Below are positions 34,128 through 41,797 of a stretch of DNA of 64,000 nucleotides, one piece after another. Position 1 is the first letter of the stretch, and every line of letters begins with the position of its first letter. The position numbers and the translations under genes were made by a program. Source of the DNA: Nocardia mangyaensis (GTDB taxonomy: Bacteria; Actinomycetota; Actinomycetes; Mycobacteriales; Mycobacteriaceae); contig NZ_CP018082.1 in assembly GCF_001886715.1 (NCBI RefSeq), positions 1,116,001-1,180,000 on the forward strand, given 5' to 3'. The notes under the pieces were generated by a model. It searched no databases. It saw only the letters and a list, made by a program, of their open reading frames with translations, and was not told the DNA's origin.

Positions 34128-35437
34128 TGGGAACGACCATCGTCGCACTGTCGACCATCCTCGGGACCGGTGTCCTGCTGTGGTGGCGTCACCTCGACCG
34201 GCCGCAGTCGCGCCGCGACACCACCGAAACCACCACGATTCCGGCTGATCTGCGCACCGCTGAACTGGTCTTGACCGACCCGTATCAGCTCACGGTGATG
34301 TGGCAGTCCATCGGTCTCGGCTCGGCCGGGAACTGGCCCCACATCGTCGGCGGGGTCGACCTGATCCCCGCTGGCGCGGAGTTTGATGTGCAGGTCGTCG
34401 GCGGCCAGAAACTCTCGGATTGGACCAGTGAGGAGACCCGCGACAAGCTCGCCCAGTACCTCGGTGTCGCGAAAGTCCTTGTCTCCCAGGCTGGTCCGGG
34501 GTTCGTGCGGGTCGAGTTGCGGACCGTGGACACCCTCGCCACTTCGGTTCCCGCACCGGATCTCGCCTCGATCGGGGTCGATCTGGAATCGGTGCCCGTC
34601 GGCATCCGGGAGGACGGACGCACCTGGTTGCTGCGGGTCCTCTACGCCCACATCCTGCTCGCCGGTGCCACCGGATCGGGTAAGGGCTCGGTGCTGTGGT
34701 CGATCATCCGGGGCATCGGTCCCGCAATCCAGGCGGGGTTCGTGGACGTGTGGATGGCAGATCCCAAGGGCGGCATGGAATTCGGTCGCGGCGAACGGAT
34801 GTGGGTGCGGTTCCAGTGGACCGCTGACGGCATCCTGGCCATGCTCACCGAAGCCGTCGAGGTCATGCAGAACCGCGCCGCCTCGCTGCGTTCGGCCGGT
34901 ATCCGCAAGCACGTTCCGACCACAGACGCACCACTGATCCTGATCATCATCGATGAAGCCGCTGCCCTGTCGGCGTACGCCACCCGGGAACAGCGTCAGG
35001 ACTTCGAACGCCTGCTCGGGCTGTTGCTCTCGCAAGGGCGCGCGGTCGGGGTGTCGGTGATCGCGGCGTTGCAGGACCCGTCGAAGGAGACGATGCCGTT
35101 CCGGCAGTTGTTCCCGGTCCGGATCGGTCTGCGCCTGGACGAACCGACGCAGACCTCCATGATTCACGGGCAGGGTTCCAAGGACCGTGGCGCGTTGTGT
35201 CACGAGATCCCGGACACGACACCGGGTGTCGGCTACGTCGGCGAGGACGGCACCAGCGAGTTCGTGCGGGTGCGGGCGTTCTGGATCTCCGACAACCACG
35301 CCGACGCGATCGTTGATGCCTACGCCCCGACCCCGGTCGTGACCGTGGTCGACAACGACGATTTCGACCCGTCCACCTTCGACCCGGACTACATCCCCGG
35401 CGAAGACGACAACGACGAGTTGGGGCGTGCGGCATGA
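34127..35437 (+). CDS. tra: FtsK/SpoIIIE-type conjugal DNA translocase (TraB/TraSA-like)
   Basis: 436 residues. One N-terminal membrane helix (about 4-20), a Tra N-domain (about 45-145, ending AGPGFVRVELRTVDTLATSV), then the FtsK motor: Walker A GATGSGKG at 180-187, MADPKGG near 210, Walker B LILIIIDEA at 270-278, and the sensor region VGVSVIAALQDPS. Translocases of this class move double-stranded DNA between mycelial cells in Actinobacteria without a relaxase. At about 436 residues it is of normal size for AICE Tra. The last codons overlap the next gene by ATGA. Confidence 0.9.
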   Translation: MGTTIVALSTILGTGVLLWWRHLDRPQSRRDTTETTTIPADLRTAELVLTDPYQLTVMWQSIGLGSAGNWPHIVGGVDLIPAGAEFDVQVVGGQKLSDWTSEETRDKLAQYLGVAKVLVSQAGPGFVRVELRTVDTLATSVPAPDLASIGVDLESVPVGIREDGRTWLLRVLYAHILLAGATGSGKGSVLWSIIRGIGPAIQAGFVDVWMADPKGGMEFGRGERMWVRFQWTADGILAMLTEAVEVMQNRAASLRSAGIRKHVPTTDAPLILIIIDEAAALSAYATREQRQDFERLLGLLLSQGRAVGVSVIAALQDPSKETMPFRQLFPVRIGLRLDEPTQTSMIHGQGSKDRGALCHEIPDTTPGVGYVGEDGTSEFVRVRAFWISDNHADAIVDAYAPTPVVTVVDNDDFDPSTFDPDYIPGEDDNDELGRAA

Positions 35438-35754
35438 AACGCGGGTTCCACACCGAGATCCACATCGTCATCTACTGCGACGGCTGCGGCGACATCTTCA
35501 CCGACCGCGACGGTGAGTCGATCTGTTTCACCACCACCAACCAGGCCGCCGAGTACCTGACCGCCGACAAGACGACCGGCTGGGCCTATGACGGCGACAC
35601 CATCCGCTGTGACGGCTGTGTGGCTGCGGCTGAGTGTGTCGAGCAGGGTCACCGGTTCATCGACATCGGTTGGCCGACTGTGTGGCCTGTCCCTTCTCCC
35701 GCGCCGCGTGAATGCAGCGTGTGTGGGCTTCCCGACCTCGAACAGGAGAACTGA
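35434..35754 (+). CDS. Cys-rich (zinc-binding) AICE protein
   Basis: 106 residues with three Cys-x2-Cys pairs: CDGCGD near 15-18, CDGC near 59-62 and CSVC near 95-98, plus an extra Cys, so one or two zinc sites are likely. Start overlaps the translocase stop (ATGA). No named family is recognised. Located in the transfer operon. Confidence 0.72.
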   Translation: MKRGFHTEIHIVIYCDGCGDIFTDRDGESICFTTTNQAAEYLTADKTTGWAYDGDTIRCDGCVAAAECVEQGHRFIDIGWPTVWPVPSPAPRECSVCGLPDLEQEN

Positions 35755-35756
35755 CC

Positions 35757-35945
35757 ATGACCCGCAAGAACTTCCGTGCCGACACCGGTGTGGCCGACGT
35801 GATCGACTTCGCCGCCCGTGCCCGCTGCCGCTCCGAAGCACGCGGCCTCGACCCGCTCGCTGTCGCGGTGACGATGCTGGCCGAAACCGGGTCGGCTCCG
35901 GCCTGGACCGACTACAGCACCGATGGTTGGGACGACGCCGCATGA
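35757..35945 (+). CDS. 62-residue AICE protein, unknown
   Basis: Reads MTRKNFRADTGVADVIDFAA, then helical, ending STDGWDDAA. AGGAGAA lies about 10 bp before the ATG, and its stop overlaps the next start by 4 bp (ATGA). Soluble, helical; function unknown. Confidence 0.65.
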   Translation: MTRKNFRADTGVADVIDFAARARCRSEARGLDPLAVAVTMLAETGSAPAWTDYSTDGWDDAA

Positions 35946-36094
35946 CTACCCGCAAACCAGTGAAAAAGGCTGTGCCCCAGGTGAATCCGGTCGTCAAGGC
36001 CGCTGCTGAGAAGACCTCGAGGCGCAAGGGTTCCGCTCCGGTGCAGCTCGAACTGTTCCCCCTGAACACCGTGACCGGAAAGGCCAACCGATGA
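35942..36094 (+). CDS. 50-residue basic AICE protein, unknown
   Basis: Lys/Arg-rich N-terminal two thirds (MTTRKPVKKAVPQVNPVVKA, EKTSRRKGS) with a more hydrophobic C-terminus (VQLELFPLNTV). ATGA overlaps at both ends couple it to its neighbours. Possibly nucleic-acid binding by charge only. Confidence 0.6.
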   Translation: MTTRKPVKKAVPQVNPVVKAAAEKTSRRKGSAPVQLELFPLNTVTGKANR

Positions 36095-36735
36095 ACACCA
36101 CCACCACCACCACCGCCACAACCGATCCGGTCACCGAGGTCTTCGACGGCTTGCTCACCTTTGCCGGCCGAATTCTGGCCGGTGCTGCGGTGCTGGTCTG
36201 GTGGGCGGTCCTGTTCCCGATGATCTCGGTTCCCCTCGGGCTGGCGGTTGCTGCCGGGTGGTGGCTGGGTTGGCCGTTCGGGGTCGGGGTGGCCGGTGTG
36301 AGTGTCGCGGGGATGGTGCTGTGGCGAGTATCGAGCCCGCAGACCTTCGAGCGCGTGATCACCGGCCGTGCCCGGACCCGGTTCCTGACCTGGTTCCGCT
36401 ACCGGCGCCGCTGGACCACGATCCTGACCGCCTGCGACCTGGCCACCCGTGACAACGATCGGGTGTATGTGCCTCGGCTGGTCTCGGTCGACATCGGCGA
36501 GACCCTCGACATGATCCACGCGAGGATGCTGCCCGGTCACTGCCCGGAGAGCTGGTTCAACCGCCGTGACCACCTCGCCCACGGTTTCGGCGCTCAGCAA
36601 GCCCAGGTGAAGATCGCCGGTCCGGGACTGGTCCAGATCATGTTCCGCCGGTGCGACTCACTCGCTGACCCGGTGGTCGTGCCGTTCGAATCGGTGGCCG
36701 GATTCAGAACCTTGCCCGACACCAAGGCCGCATGA
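36091..36735 (+). CDS. Membrane protein equal to a Tra N-terminal domain without the motor
   Basis: 214 residues: a Thr-rich start, two membrane helices (about 28-80), then a domain reading RTRFLTWFRYRRRW, PRLVSVDIGETLDMIHARML, AGPGLVQIMFRRCDSLADPV. That domain matches the one before the ATPase in the FtsK-type translocase of this element (AGPGFVRVELRTVDTLATSV) and in other AICE Tra proteins. No Walker motif is present and the frame closes normally. It may be a split membrane anchor or partner of the translocase. Overlaps neighbours by ATGA. Confidence 0.72.
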   Translation: MNTTTTTTATTDPVTEVFDGLLTFAGRILAGAAVLVWWAVLFPMISVPLGLAVAAGWWLGWPFGVGVAGVSVAGMVLWRVSSPQTFERVITGRARTRFLTWFRYRRRWTTILTACDLATRDNDRVYVPRLVSVDIGETLDMIHARMLPGHCPESWFNRRDHLAHGFGAQQAQVKIAGPGLVQIMFRRCDSLADPVVVPFESVAGFRTLPDTKAA

Positions 36736-36776
36736 CCACCACTACCGACACCCACCTAGCTGAGGGAGGCCACACC

Positions 36777-38486
36777 ATGGACGCGAACACCACCAACTCC
36801 ACACCCGTGGCCTCCCTCGGTATCCGCGCCGACCGGCTCACCGCCGCCGACCGCCGCGCGATGCCCGACATCACCGACATCGCCGAAGCCGCCGCCGCGA
36901 AAGAAGGCGTCTGCGCCCGGGTGGTGCCCATGCGGGCCTTCGACCCGGTCACCTCCCGAACCTCGTATGTCGGCGCACCGTGCAAGTCCACCCATGAACA
37001 GACCTGCCCGGCCTGTGCGAAGGCCAACCGCTACCTGCGCATGACCCAGCTGCGCGAAGGCTGGTGCGCCGAGGCCGAACCCGTCGACCCCGACACCGTG
37101 GTCACCGAGGCACAGCAACAGGTCCTCTCGGCGCGGGCGCTGCTGTTCACCGACTACCACGACGCGCGCCGTGCCGCCGATACCGAACTGGCTGAGGCGA
37201 TCAAGGCTCTGGTGGCCGACCTCGACACCGAACTCCGTGAGTTGGGTGTGCGTGGTCGACTCCCCGCCCTCGATGACACGCCCCGCCGCAAGGCCAAGTC
37301 GACTCGTCGCCGTGACGACGTGCCCGACCTGCCCCGAAAGAAAGTGAACAAGACTGTGACAGTTGGCACCGCCTACGCCGATGGCAAATATCGGCCCTCG
37401 ACGTTCTTCACCCTCACCCTGCCTTCCTACGGGTCGATCAACCGCTACCGCGACGCTGCGACCGGGCAGATGGTCTCGGACGGTTCCCCGCGTGACCCGG
37501 AGTCCTACGACTACACCCGCCAGGCCCGCGACACGATCCACCTCGCGAAGCTGTTCGACCGGTGGATGCAGAACCTTCGCCGTGCGGTCGGTTGGAACGT
37601 GCAGTACTGGGCCTCGGTCGAACCCCAGAAGCGCGGCGCCCCTCACCTGCACATCGCTATTCGTGGCTCGATCCCTACCCAGTTGCTCTACCAGGTCACC
37701 GCGGCGACCTACGTCAACGTCTGGTGGCCCCATCATGACCGGCCCGTCTACACCGGGTCGAACATGCCGGTCTGGGACTATTCGGCCGCCACCTTCGTCG
37801 ACCCGCGCACGCACAAGCCGTTGACGTACTGGGATGACGCGCTGACGGTCATGGATGAAGTGGACGACCTCGAACCGGCCCACACGATGAAGTTCGGCGG
37901 GCAGTCCAAGGCGGTGCAGATCCTCGGTGGCACTGAGGAAATGGATACCAAGGTCCGGTATCTGACCAAGTATCTGACCAAGTCCATCGGCGAAGTCCTC
38001 GACCCCGGCTCACGCCGCGTCGCCGAACACTACGACCGGCTGCACGCCGAGTTGCAGGACACCCCGTGCTCGCCTCGGTGCGGGGTCTGGCTGCGCTACG
38101 GCATCGTCCCCAAAGGCGCCAGCGAGAAGACCATTCCCGGCCGCTGCAAGGGGCGAGCGCACCGCCGCGACACTCTCGGTCTGCCTGGTCGGCGTTGCCT
38201 CAACTCCGGCAAGTGGTCGGGCAAGACGATCCCCGATCACAAGGCCGACCGCCTCGACTTCGTGCGCGCGGAGCTGGCTCGTGTCGGCATCGTCAAGCCG
38301 GATACCTCGCACCTGCGGATCACGCCGGTACGCCCCGGCGACAAGGACGCACCGCCTCGCTCGCATCTGGTGATGGCGCTGGTAGCGGCTCGGATCAATC
38401 AACGCGCCGAGTACACCACCGCCCGCCTGGCCATCGATGACCGGCCAGACCCACCGACTTTCGTTCAGCAATCCGCAGCAGCATAG
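36777..38486 (+). CDS. repSA: RepSA-type rolling-circle replication initiator
   Basis: 569 residues. A Cys cluster (APCKSTHEQTCPACAK, 67-82) precedes the HUH nuclease core: motif FFTLTLPSYG at 210-219, the metal motif PHLHIAIRG at 289-297, and the Tyr-bearing motif VRYLTKYLTKS, where a Tyr would nick the origin. A second Cys group follows (CSPRCGVWLRYGIVP). This is the actinobacterial RepSA pattern, used for rolling-circle replication of excised pSAM2-like elements. I chose the ATG at 36777 behind a strong AGGGAGG; an ATG at 36732 overlapping the previous stop would add 15 residues. Confidence 0.9.
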   Translation: MDANTTNSTPVASLGIRADRLTAADRRAMPDITDIAEAAAAKEGVCARVVPMRAFDPVTSRTSYVGAPCKSTHEQTCPACAKANRYLRMTQLREGWCAEAEPVDPDTVVTEAQQQVLSARALLFTDYHDARRAADTELAEAIKALVADLDTELRELGVRGRLPALDDTPRRKAKSTRRRDDVPDLPRKKVNKTVTVGTAYADGKYRPSTFFTLTLPSYGSINRYRDAATGQMVSDGSPRDPESYDYTRQARDTIHLAKLFDRWMQNLRRAVGWNVQYWASVEPQKRGAPHLHIAIRGSIPTQLLYQVTAATYVNVWWPHHDRPVYTGSNMPVWDYSAATFVDPRTHKPLTYWDDALTVMDEVDDLEPAHTMKFGGQSKAVQILGGTEEMDTKVRYLTKYLTKSIGEVLDPGSRRVAEHYDRLHAELQDTPCSPRCGVWLRYGIVPKGASEKTIPGRCKGRAHRRDTLGLPGRRCLNSGKWSGKTIPDHKADRLDFVRAELARVGIVKPDTSHLRITPVRPGDKDAPPRSHLVMALVAARINQRAEYTTARLAIDDRPDPPTFVQQSAAA

Positions 38487-38498
38487 GGAGGAACCGTC

Positions 38499-38675
38499 AT
38501 GTCCAAGCTTCTCAACGAGGCCGAAGTTCGCAAGCTGATCCCGATCGGCCGGAGCAAGTACTACGAGTTGATCAGCTCGGGTGCGCTGCGCTCGGTCAAG
38601 ATCGGTCGGCGTAGGTTCGTCACCGAACAGGCTGTCACCGACTACATCTCGGCTCTCGATCAGGTTGCGGCATGA
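38499..38675 (+). CDS. xis: Excisionase (Xis), MerR-like HTH
   Basis: 58 residues: MSKLLNEAEVRKLIPIGRSK then YYELISSGALRSVKIGRRRF and a short helical end. This is the winged-helix excisionase/DNA-binding fold (HTH_17) used to bend DNA at att and direct integrase to excision. A strong AGGGAGGA precedes the ATG by 8 bp; the stop overlaps the integrase start (ATGA), the usual xis-int arrangement. Confidence 0.9.
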   Translation: MSKLLNEAEVRKLIPIGRSKYYELISSGALRSVKIGRRRFVTEQAVTDYISALDQVAA

Positions 38676-39871
38676 GTCGTCAGCAACTTCCACCTCAGAT
38701 CACCAAGATCGAGGTGACGGAGCGGCGAACTGGGAAGCCTGGCATCCGGTATGAGGTCGTTGCCGATGCTGGCCGTGATCCTGAGACCGGCAAGCGACAC
38801 CAGGTGCGTCGACGCTTCCGCACGGAGAAGGAAGCCAAGGAGGCGCTGGCCAAGTTCCTCGCTGACGCTGCCTCGGGCAGTTTCGTGCCGCGCAAGGATG
38901 TGACGGTGGAGGAGGCATGTGCCGATTGGCTCGCCAGTATGCACTGGGCTCGGGCAACCACGCTGTCGGGGTACGAGTACAACCTCGCGCCGCTGCGCGA
39001 GATGCACGGTCCCTTGCCTGTTCAGAAGCTCACCCGCAAGCACTTGGATGACATGGTCGCCGCGTTGAAGAAGGGCGGCAGCAAGACCGAGAAGGGCAAC
39101 ACGCGGCGGCCGTGGTCGAATCGGTCACTCAAGCGCGCAGTCGAGACTACTTCGTGGGTGCTGGACTACGGAATTGAGCGAAAGTTCTTGTCGCACAATG
39201 TGTCTCGTGCCATCAAGCCGAAAGCTGGGAAGAAGCGCAAGCCTCAGACTTACACTCCGGCCGAGGTCTCGAAGTTCCTGACCAGCTTGGAGGCAGACCG
39301 TAACGGGCACCTGTGGTTCCTGGCGCTGTCCGGCTTGCGGCGTGGTGAGCTCGGGGGCCTGCGGTGGTCCGGTGTGGACTTCAAGGCGAAGACGATCACC
39401 GTGCACATCGGTCGTGCAGCCGCTGGGGGCAAGGCGGTGGAGGACGATCCGAAGACCGAGGCGTCGGAACGGACGCTGCCGATGGACGACGAGATGGTGG
39501 CGGTGCTGCGGAAGGCTCGTCGTCGGCAGGCTGCGGACAAACTGCAACTCGGGAAGGCGTACCAGAACCTCGACTACGTTGCCTGCAATGAGGATGGCAC
39601 TCCCTACCACCCGGACACGCTGACGCACAAGTGGGCAAAAGCGGTCAAGGTGGCCGGGGTTCGCCACATTCGCCTGCATGATGCTCGTCACACCTGCGGG
39701 ACCATCATGCATCTGCGGAAGGTGCCGATGGCGGTGATTGCTGCTTGGCTCGGCCACGCGGATGCCAGCGTGACAGCGAGGATCTACACCCACTCGCAGG
39801 CCGAAGCTCTGGCCGAGGCGTCCAAGACTTTGGGTGAGGTTGTGACAACTCGTGACATCGAGGCTGGCTGA
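38672..39871 (+). CDS. int: Tyrosine-family integrase
   Basis: 399 residues. An N-terminal arm-binding AP2-like part (GIRYEVVADAGRDPETGKRH then FRTEKEAKEAL), a core SAM-like domain (about 78-185), and the catalytic domain with Arg223 (SGLRRGELGGLRW), His336-x2-Arg339 (LHDARHT), His362 (LGH) and nucleophile Tyr372 (ARIYTHSQ). The catalytic set is complete. The gene ends 58 bp from the att repeat in tRNA-Arg, as expected for a phage-type site-specific recombinase using that tRNA. Confidence 0.95.
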   Translation: MSRQQLPPQITKIEVTERRTGKPGIRYEVVADAGRDPETGKRHQVRRRFRTEKEAKEALAKFLADAASGSFVPRKDVTVEEACADWLASMHWARATTLSGYEYNLAPLREMHGPLPVQKLTRKHLDDMVAALKKGGSKTEKGNTRRPWSNRSLKRAVETTSWVLDYGIERKFLSHNVSRAIKPKAGKKRKPQTYTPAEVSKFLTSLEADRNGHLWFLALSGLRRGELGGLRWSGVDFKAKTITVHIGRAAAGGKAVEDDPKTEASERTLPMDDEMVAVLRKARRRQAADKLQLGKAYQNLDYVACNEDGTPYHPDTLTHKWAKAVKVAGVRHIRLHDARHTCGTIMHLRKVPMAVIAAWLGHADASVTARIYTHSQAEALAEASKTLGEVVTTRDIEAG

Positions 39872-39880
39872 GCGTGCAGA

Positions 39881-39927
39881 CGAGAAAGGCCCCCGACCGC
39901 TTGAACGCTGGTCAGGGGCCTTTCTCG
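39881..39927 (+). terminator. Strong hairpin between integrase and tRNA-Arg
   Basis: 13-bp perfect stem CGAGAAAGGCCCC / GGGGCCTTTCTCG, extended by GACC/GGTC across one mismatch. It can end int transcription from the left and tRNA-Arg transcription from the right, replacing the tRNA terminator moved 10.4 kb away. Confidence 0.82.
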
Positions 39928-39929
39928 TG

Positions 39930-39977
39930 TGTGCCCTCGGCAGGATTCGAACCTGCGGCCTTCTGCTCCGGAGGCAG
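39930..39977. repeat. Right (tRNA-proximal) attachment site of the AICE
   Basis: 48 bp identical to 29514-29561; it forms the 3' part of the complete tRNA-Arg gene, so insertion leaves the tRNA functional. Confidence 0.93.
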
Positions 39978-40004
39978 ACGCTCTATCCCCTGAGCTACGA
40001 GGGC
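39932..40004 (-). tRNA. tRNA-Arg (CCG)
   Basis: 73 nt: acceptor stem GCCCTCG/CGAGGGC, D arm GCTCAGGGGATAGAGC, anticodon loop CTCCGGA giving CCG (reads CGG codons), T arm GCAGG-TTCGAAT-CCTGC, discriminator A. No encoded CCA. It is the integration target of the element to its left. Confidence 0.96.
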
Positions 40005-40118
40005 GGGATAGATGCCGGTCGGTGGTGACCGATCGGGCAGCGACAGCGTATCGCATCGAGTGCGGTGCACCAAAAACGGTGCCGGACCGGGCGGTTGACC
40101 CGGTGCGGCACCGTCGGA

Positions 40119-40829
40119 TCAGCTCAGCGGCAGCGGGTCGGCGCCGCGGTCGGCCAGCATCGTGGTCATCAGCTGGGACTCACCGGCCTGGGTCTTGGAC
40201 ATGGTGGCCGCCAGGGTGCGCACCGCGGTGGTGTCGGCGTACTCGGCGGCGTAGTCGAGCATCGGCACACCGCCCTGATGGTGGCGCAGCATCAGCTGCA
40301 GGAACATCGTGTCGAGGGCGGGGCCGGTGGACTGCCGCAGCGCGGTCATCTCCTCCTGCGTGGCCATCCCCGGCATGGACTGCACCGGACCCGGCATCGC
40401 CTGCCCGTCCGCGGCGCCGGAATGCCCGTGCCCGCCGCTGCCGGGCCCGGTCATCCAGCCCATGTACCCGTCGATGTCCTGATTCGGCTCGCCCCACAAC
40501 TGGAGCCAGCCCTGCATCCGGCCGATCTGGTTCTGCTGGGTGGTCAGGATGTCGTAGGCGAGCCTGCGCACGTCGTTGTCGGTCGAGGCGATCAGCGCGA
40601 CGCCCGCCATGTCGACGGCCTGCGCGTGATGGGCCGACATGTCCTGGTTGAAGCCCACGTCGACCGGGCCGGGTGCGGGCTCGTCGGTCTTGTCCAGCGG
40701 CAGCCGCAGCAGCACGCCGGCCACCGCGCCGAGCAGCAACAGGCCGATCGCGCCGAGGACGAGCACCGCCCCGGCCGGGCGCCGGTTGCCCGCGTCCGGT
40801 GCGGTGTCGCCGGGTTCGATCGTGCTCAC
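40119..40829 (-). CDS. DUF305 membrane-anchored protein
   Basis: 236 residues: one N-terminal membrane helix (about 20-41) and an extracytoplasmic four-helix DUF305 domain rich in His and Met (FNQDMSAHHAQAVDMAGVAL, FLQLMLRHHQGGVPMLDYAA, and a MxGxxH-type Gly/His/Met loop). DUF305 proteins are often linked with copper or other metal handling, which the His/Met content fits but does not prove. The GTG start overlaps the stop of the DUF3105 gene by one base (TAGTG), so the two are cotranslated. Confidence 0.83.
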   Translation of the reverse strand: MSTIEPGDTAPDAGNRRPAGAVLVLGAIGLLLLGAVAGVLLRLPLDKTDEPAPGPVDVGFNQDMSAHHAQAVDMAGVALIASTDNDVRRLAYDILTTQQNQIGRMQGWLQLWGEPNQDIDGYMGWMTGPGSGGHGHSGAADGQAMPGPVQSMPGMATQEEMTALRQSTGPALDTMFLQLMLRHHQGGVPMLDYAAEYADTTAVRTLAATMSKTQAGESQLMTTMLADRGADPLPLS

Positions 40830-41707
40830 TACTGACCCGCCGGCAGGCCGCCCGGCACCGGGATGTTCGGCAGGCCGGGGATGCCCGAACCGCCACCGAG
40901 CTCGGACGGGTCCTGCGTCAGGCCCGCGCCGTCCATCGGCACCGCTTCGGGACCGTAGGGCGAGCCGTCGAACGGCGGCGGGTTGTTCGCGTCGAAGATC
41001 GGGTTCGAGCAGCTCGCGCCGACCTCGGGGTAGGCGTAGGGGTTCTCGCGCAGGGCCGAGATGAACTGCTTGATCCGGACGTCGTCGGCGGAGTCGAGTG
41101 CGAGCTGATGGCCCCACGTCTGCAGCGAGATCGGCGAATCGAGACCCGGGTAGGGCGACATCATCGAGTACTGGCGGCCCTTGACGTAGTTCGACAGCGT
41201 CTCGACACCGGCCGCGTCGACCTTGTCCGGGTCGTAGGTGACCCAGACCGCGCCGTGCTCGAGGGAGTGCACCGCGTTCTCCATCCGGATCGGCTTGGCG
41301 TATACGGTGCCCGTGCAGTTGGCCCAGGCCGAATCGTGCGGACCACCGAAGGCCGGGGACTTGTCATAGGCCACCCGCTGCTCCGCGGTCACGTGCAGAC
41401 CTGCTGGGTACTCCTGTTTGACGACCCCGTCGATCTTCTCCGACGGGTCCTGGTTCTCCGCGGTCGGCACCCATTCCTTCAGATCGGTCTGGGCTTCCCT
41501 GATGGCCGCCTGGTCCAGGTACTTGGGTACCAGGCTGTAGGCCAGCAGGCCGATCAGCGCGACGATCGCGACACCGGCGCCGATCAGGGCCCACGGGGTC
41601 TCGCGCTTCTTACCCGGAAGTTTGCCCTTGCCGGGTTTGCGGGACGGAGACGACTTTCCCGCGGCCCGGACGGCCTTGGCTGATGTGGCGCTTGTCCTGC
41701 TCGGCAT
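40829..41707 (-). CDS. DUF3105 membrane protein
   Basis: 292 residues: a Lys/Arg-rich cytoplasmic start, a membrane helix near 39-60 (ALIGAGVAIVALIGLLAYSL), and an outside domain with the DUF3105 core (VAYDKSPAFGGPHDSAWANC, ENAVHSLEHGAVWVTYDPD). The conserved His, Cys and Met residues suggest metal binding. The C-terminal about 45 residues are Pro/Gly-rich. It is paired with a DUF305 gene. Role unknown. Confidence 0.83.
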   Translation of the reverse strand: MPSRTSATSAKAVRAAGKSSPSRKPGKGKLPGKKRETPWALIGAGVAIVALIGLLAYSLVPKYLDQAAIREAQTDLKEWVPTAENQDPSEKIDGVVKQEYPAGLHVTAEQRVAYDKSPAFGGPHDSAWANCTGTVYAKPIRMENAVHSLEHGAVWVTYDPDKVDAAGVETLSNYVKGRQYSMMSPYPGLDSPISLQTWGHQLALDSADDVRIKQFISALRENPYAYPEVGASCSNPIFDANNPPPFDGSPYGPEAVPMDGAGLTQDPSELGGGSGIPGLPNIPVPGGLPAGQ

Positions 41708-41797
41708 CGCTCGATGTGCTCTTTCGACGTGTGGATCGGTGGTGTTCGTGGCGGGCGGTCGTGGTTGCGAGGGGCCCAGCCAATAGGATAGAGACTC

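Larger units (their letters stand above)
29514..39977 (+). mobile_element. pSAM2-like actinomycete integrative and conjugative element (AICE), about 10.4 kb
   Basis: Bounded by 48-bp identical direct repeats (29514-29561 and 39930-39977) that match the 3' half of tRNA-Arg(CCG). Gene content in order: left arm without a gene, broken GntR, YdcF, GntR/UTRA repressor, then on the plus strand Pra-like activator, small proteins, DUF2637, FtsK-type Tra, small proteins, Tra-N-like membrane protein, RepSA-type initiator, excisionase and tyrosine integrase beside the tRNA. This is the AICE plan (RCR-type Rep, Xis, Int, FtsK-like Tra, KorSA/Pra switch). Unit length between equivalent points of the repeats is 10,416 bp. 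It looks largely intact; one regulatory gene is frameshifted. Confidence 0.93.
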
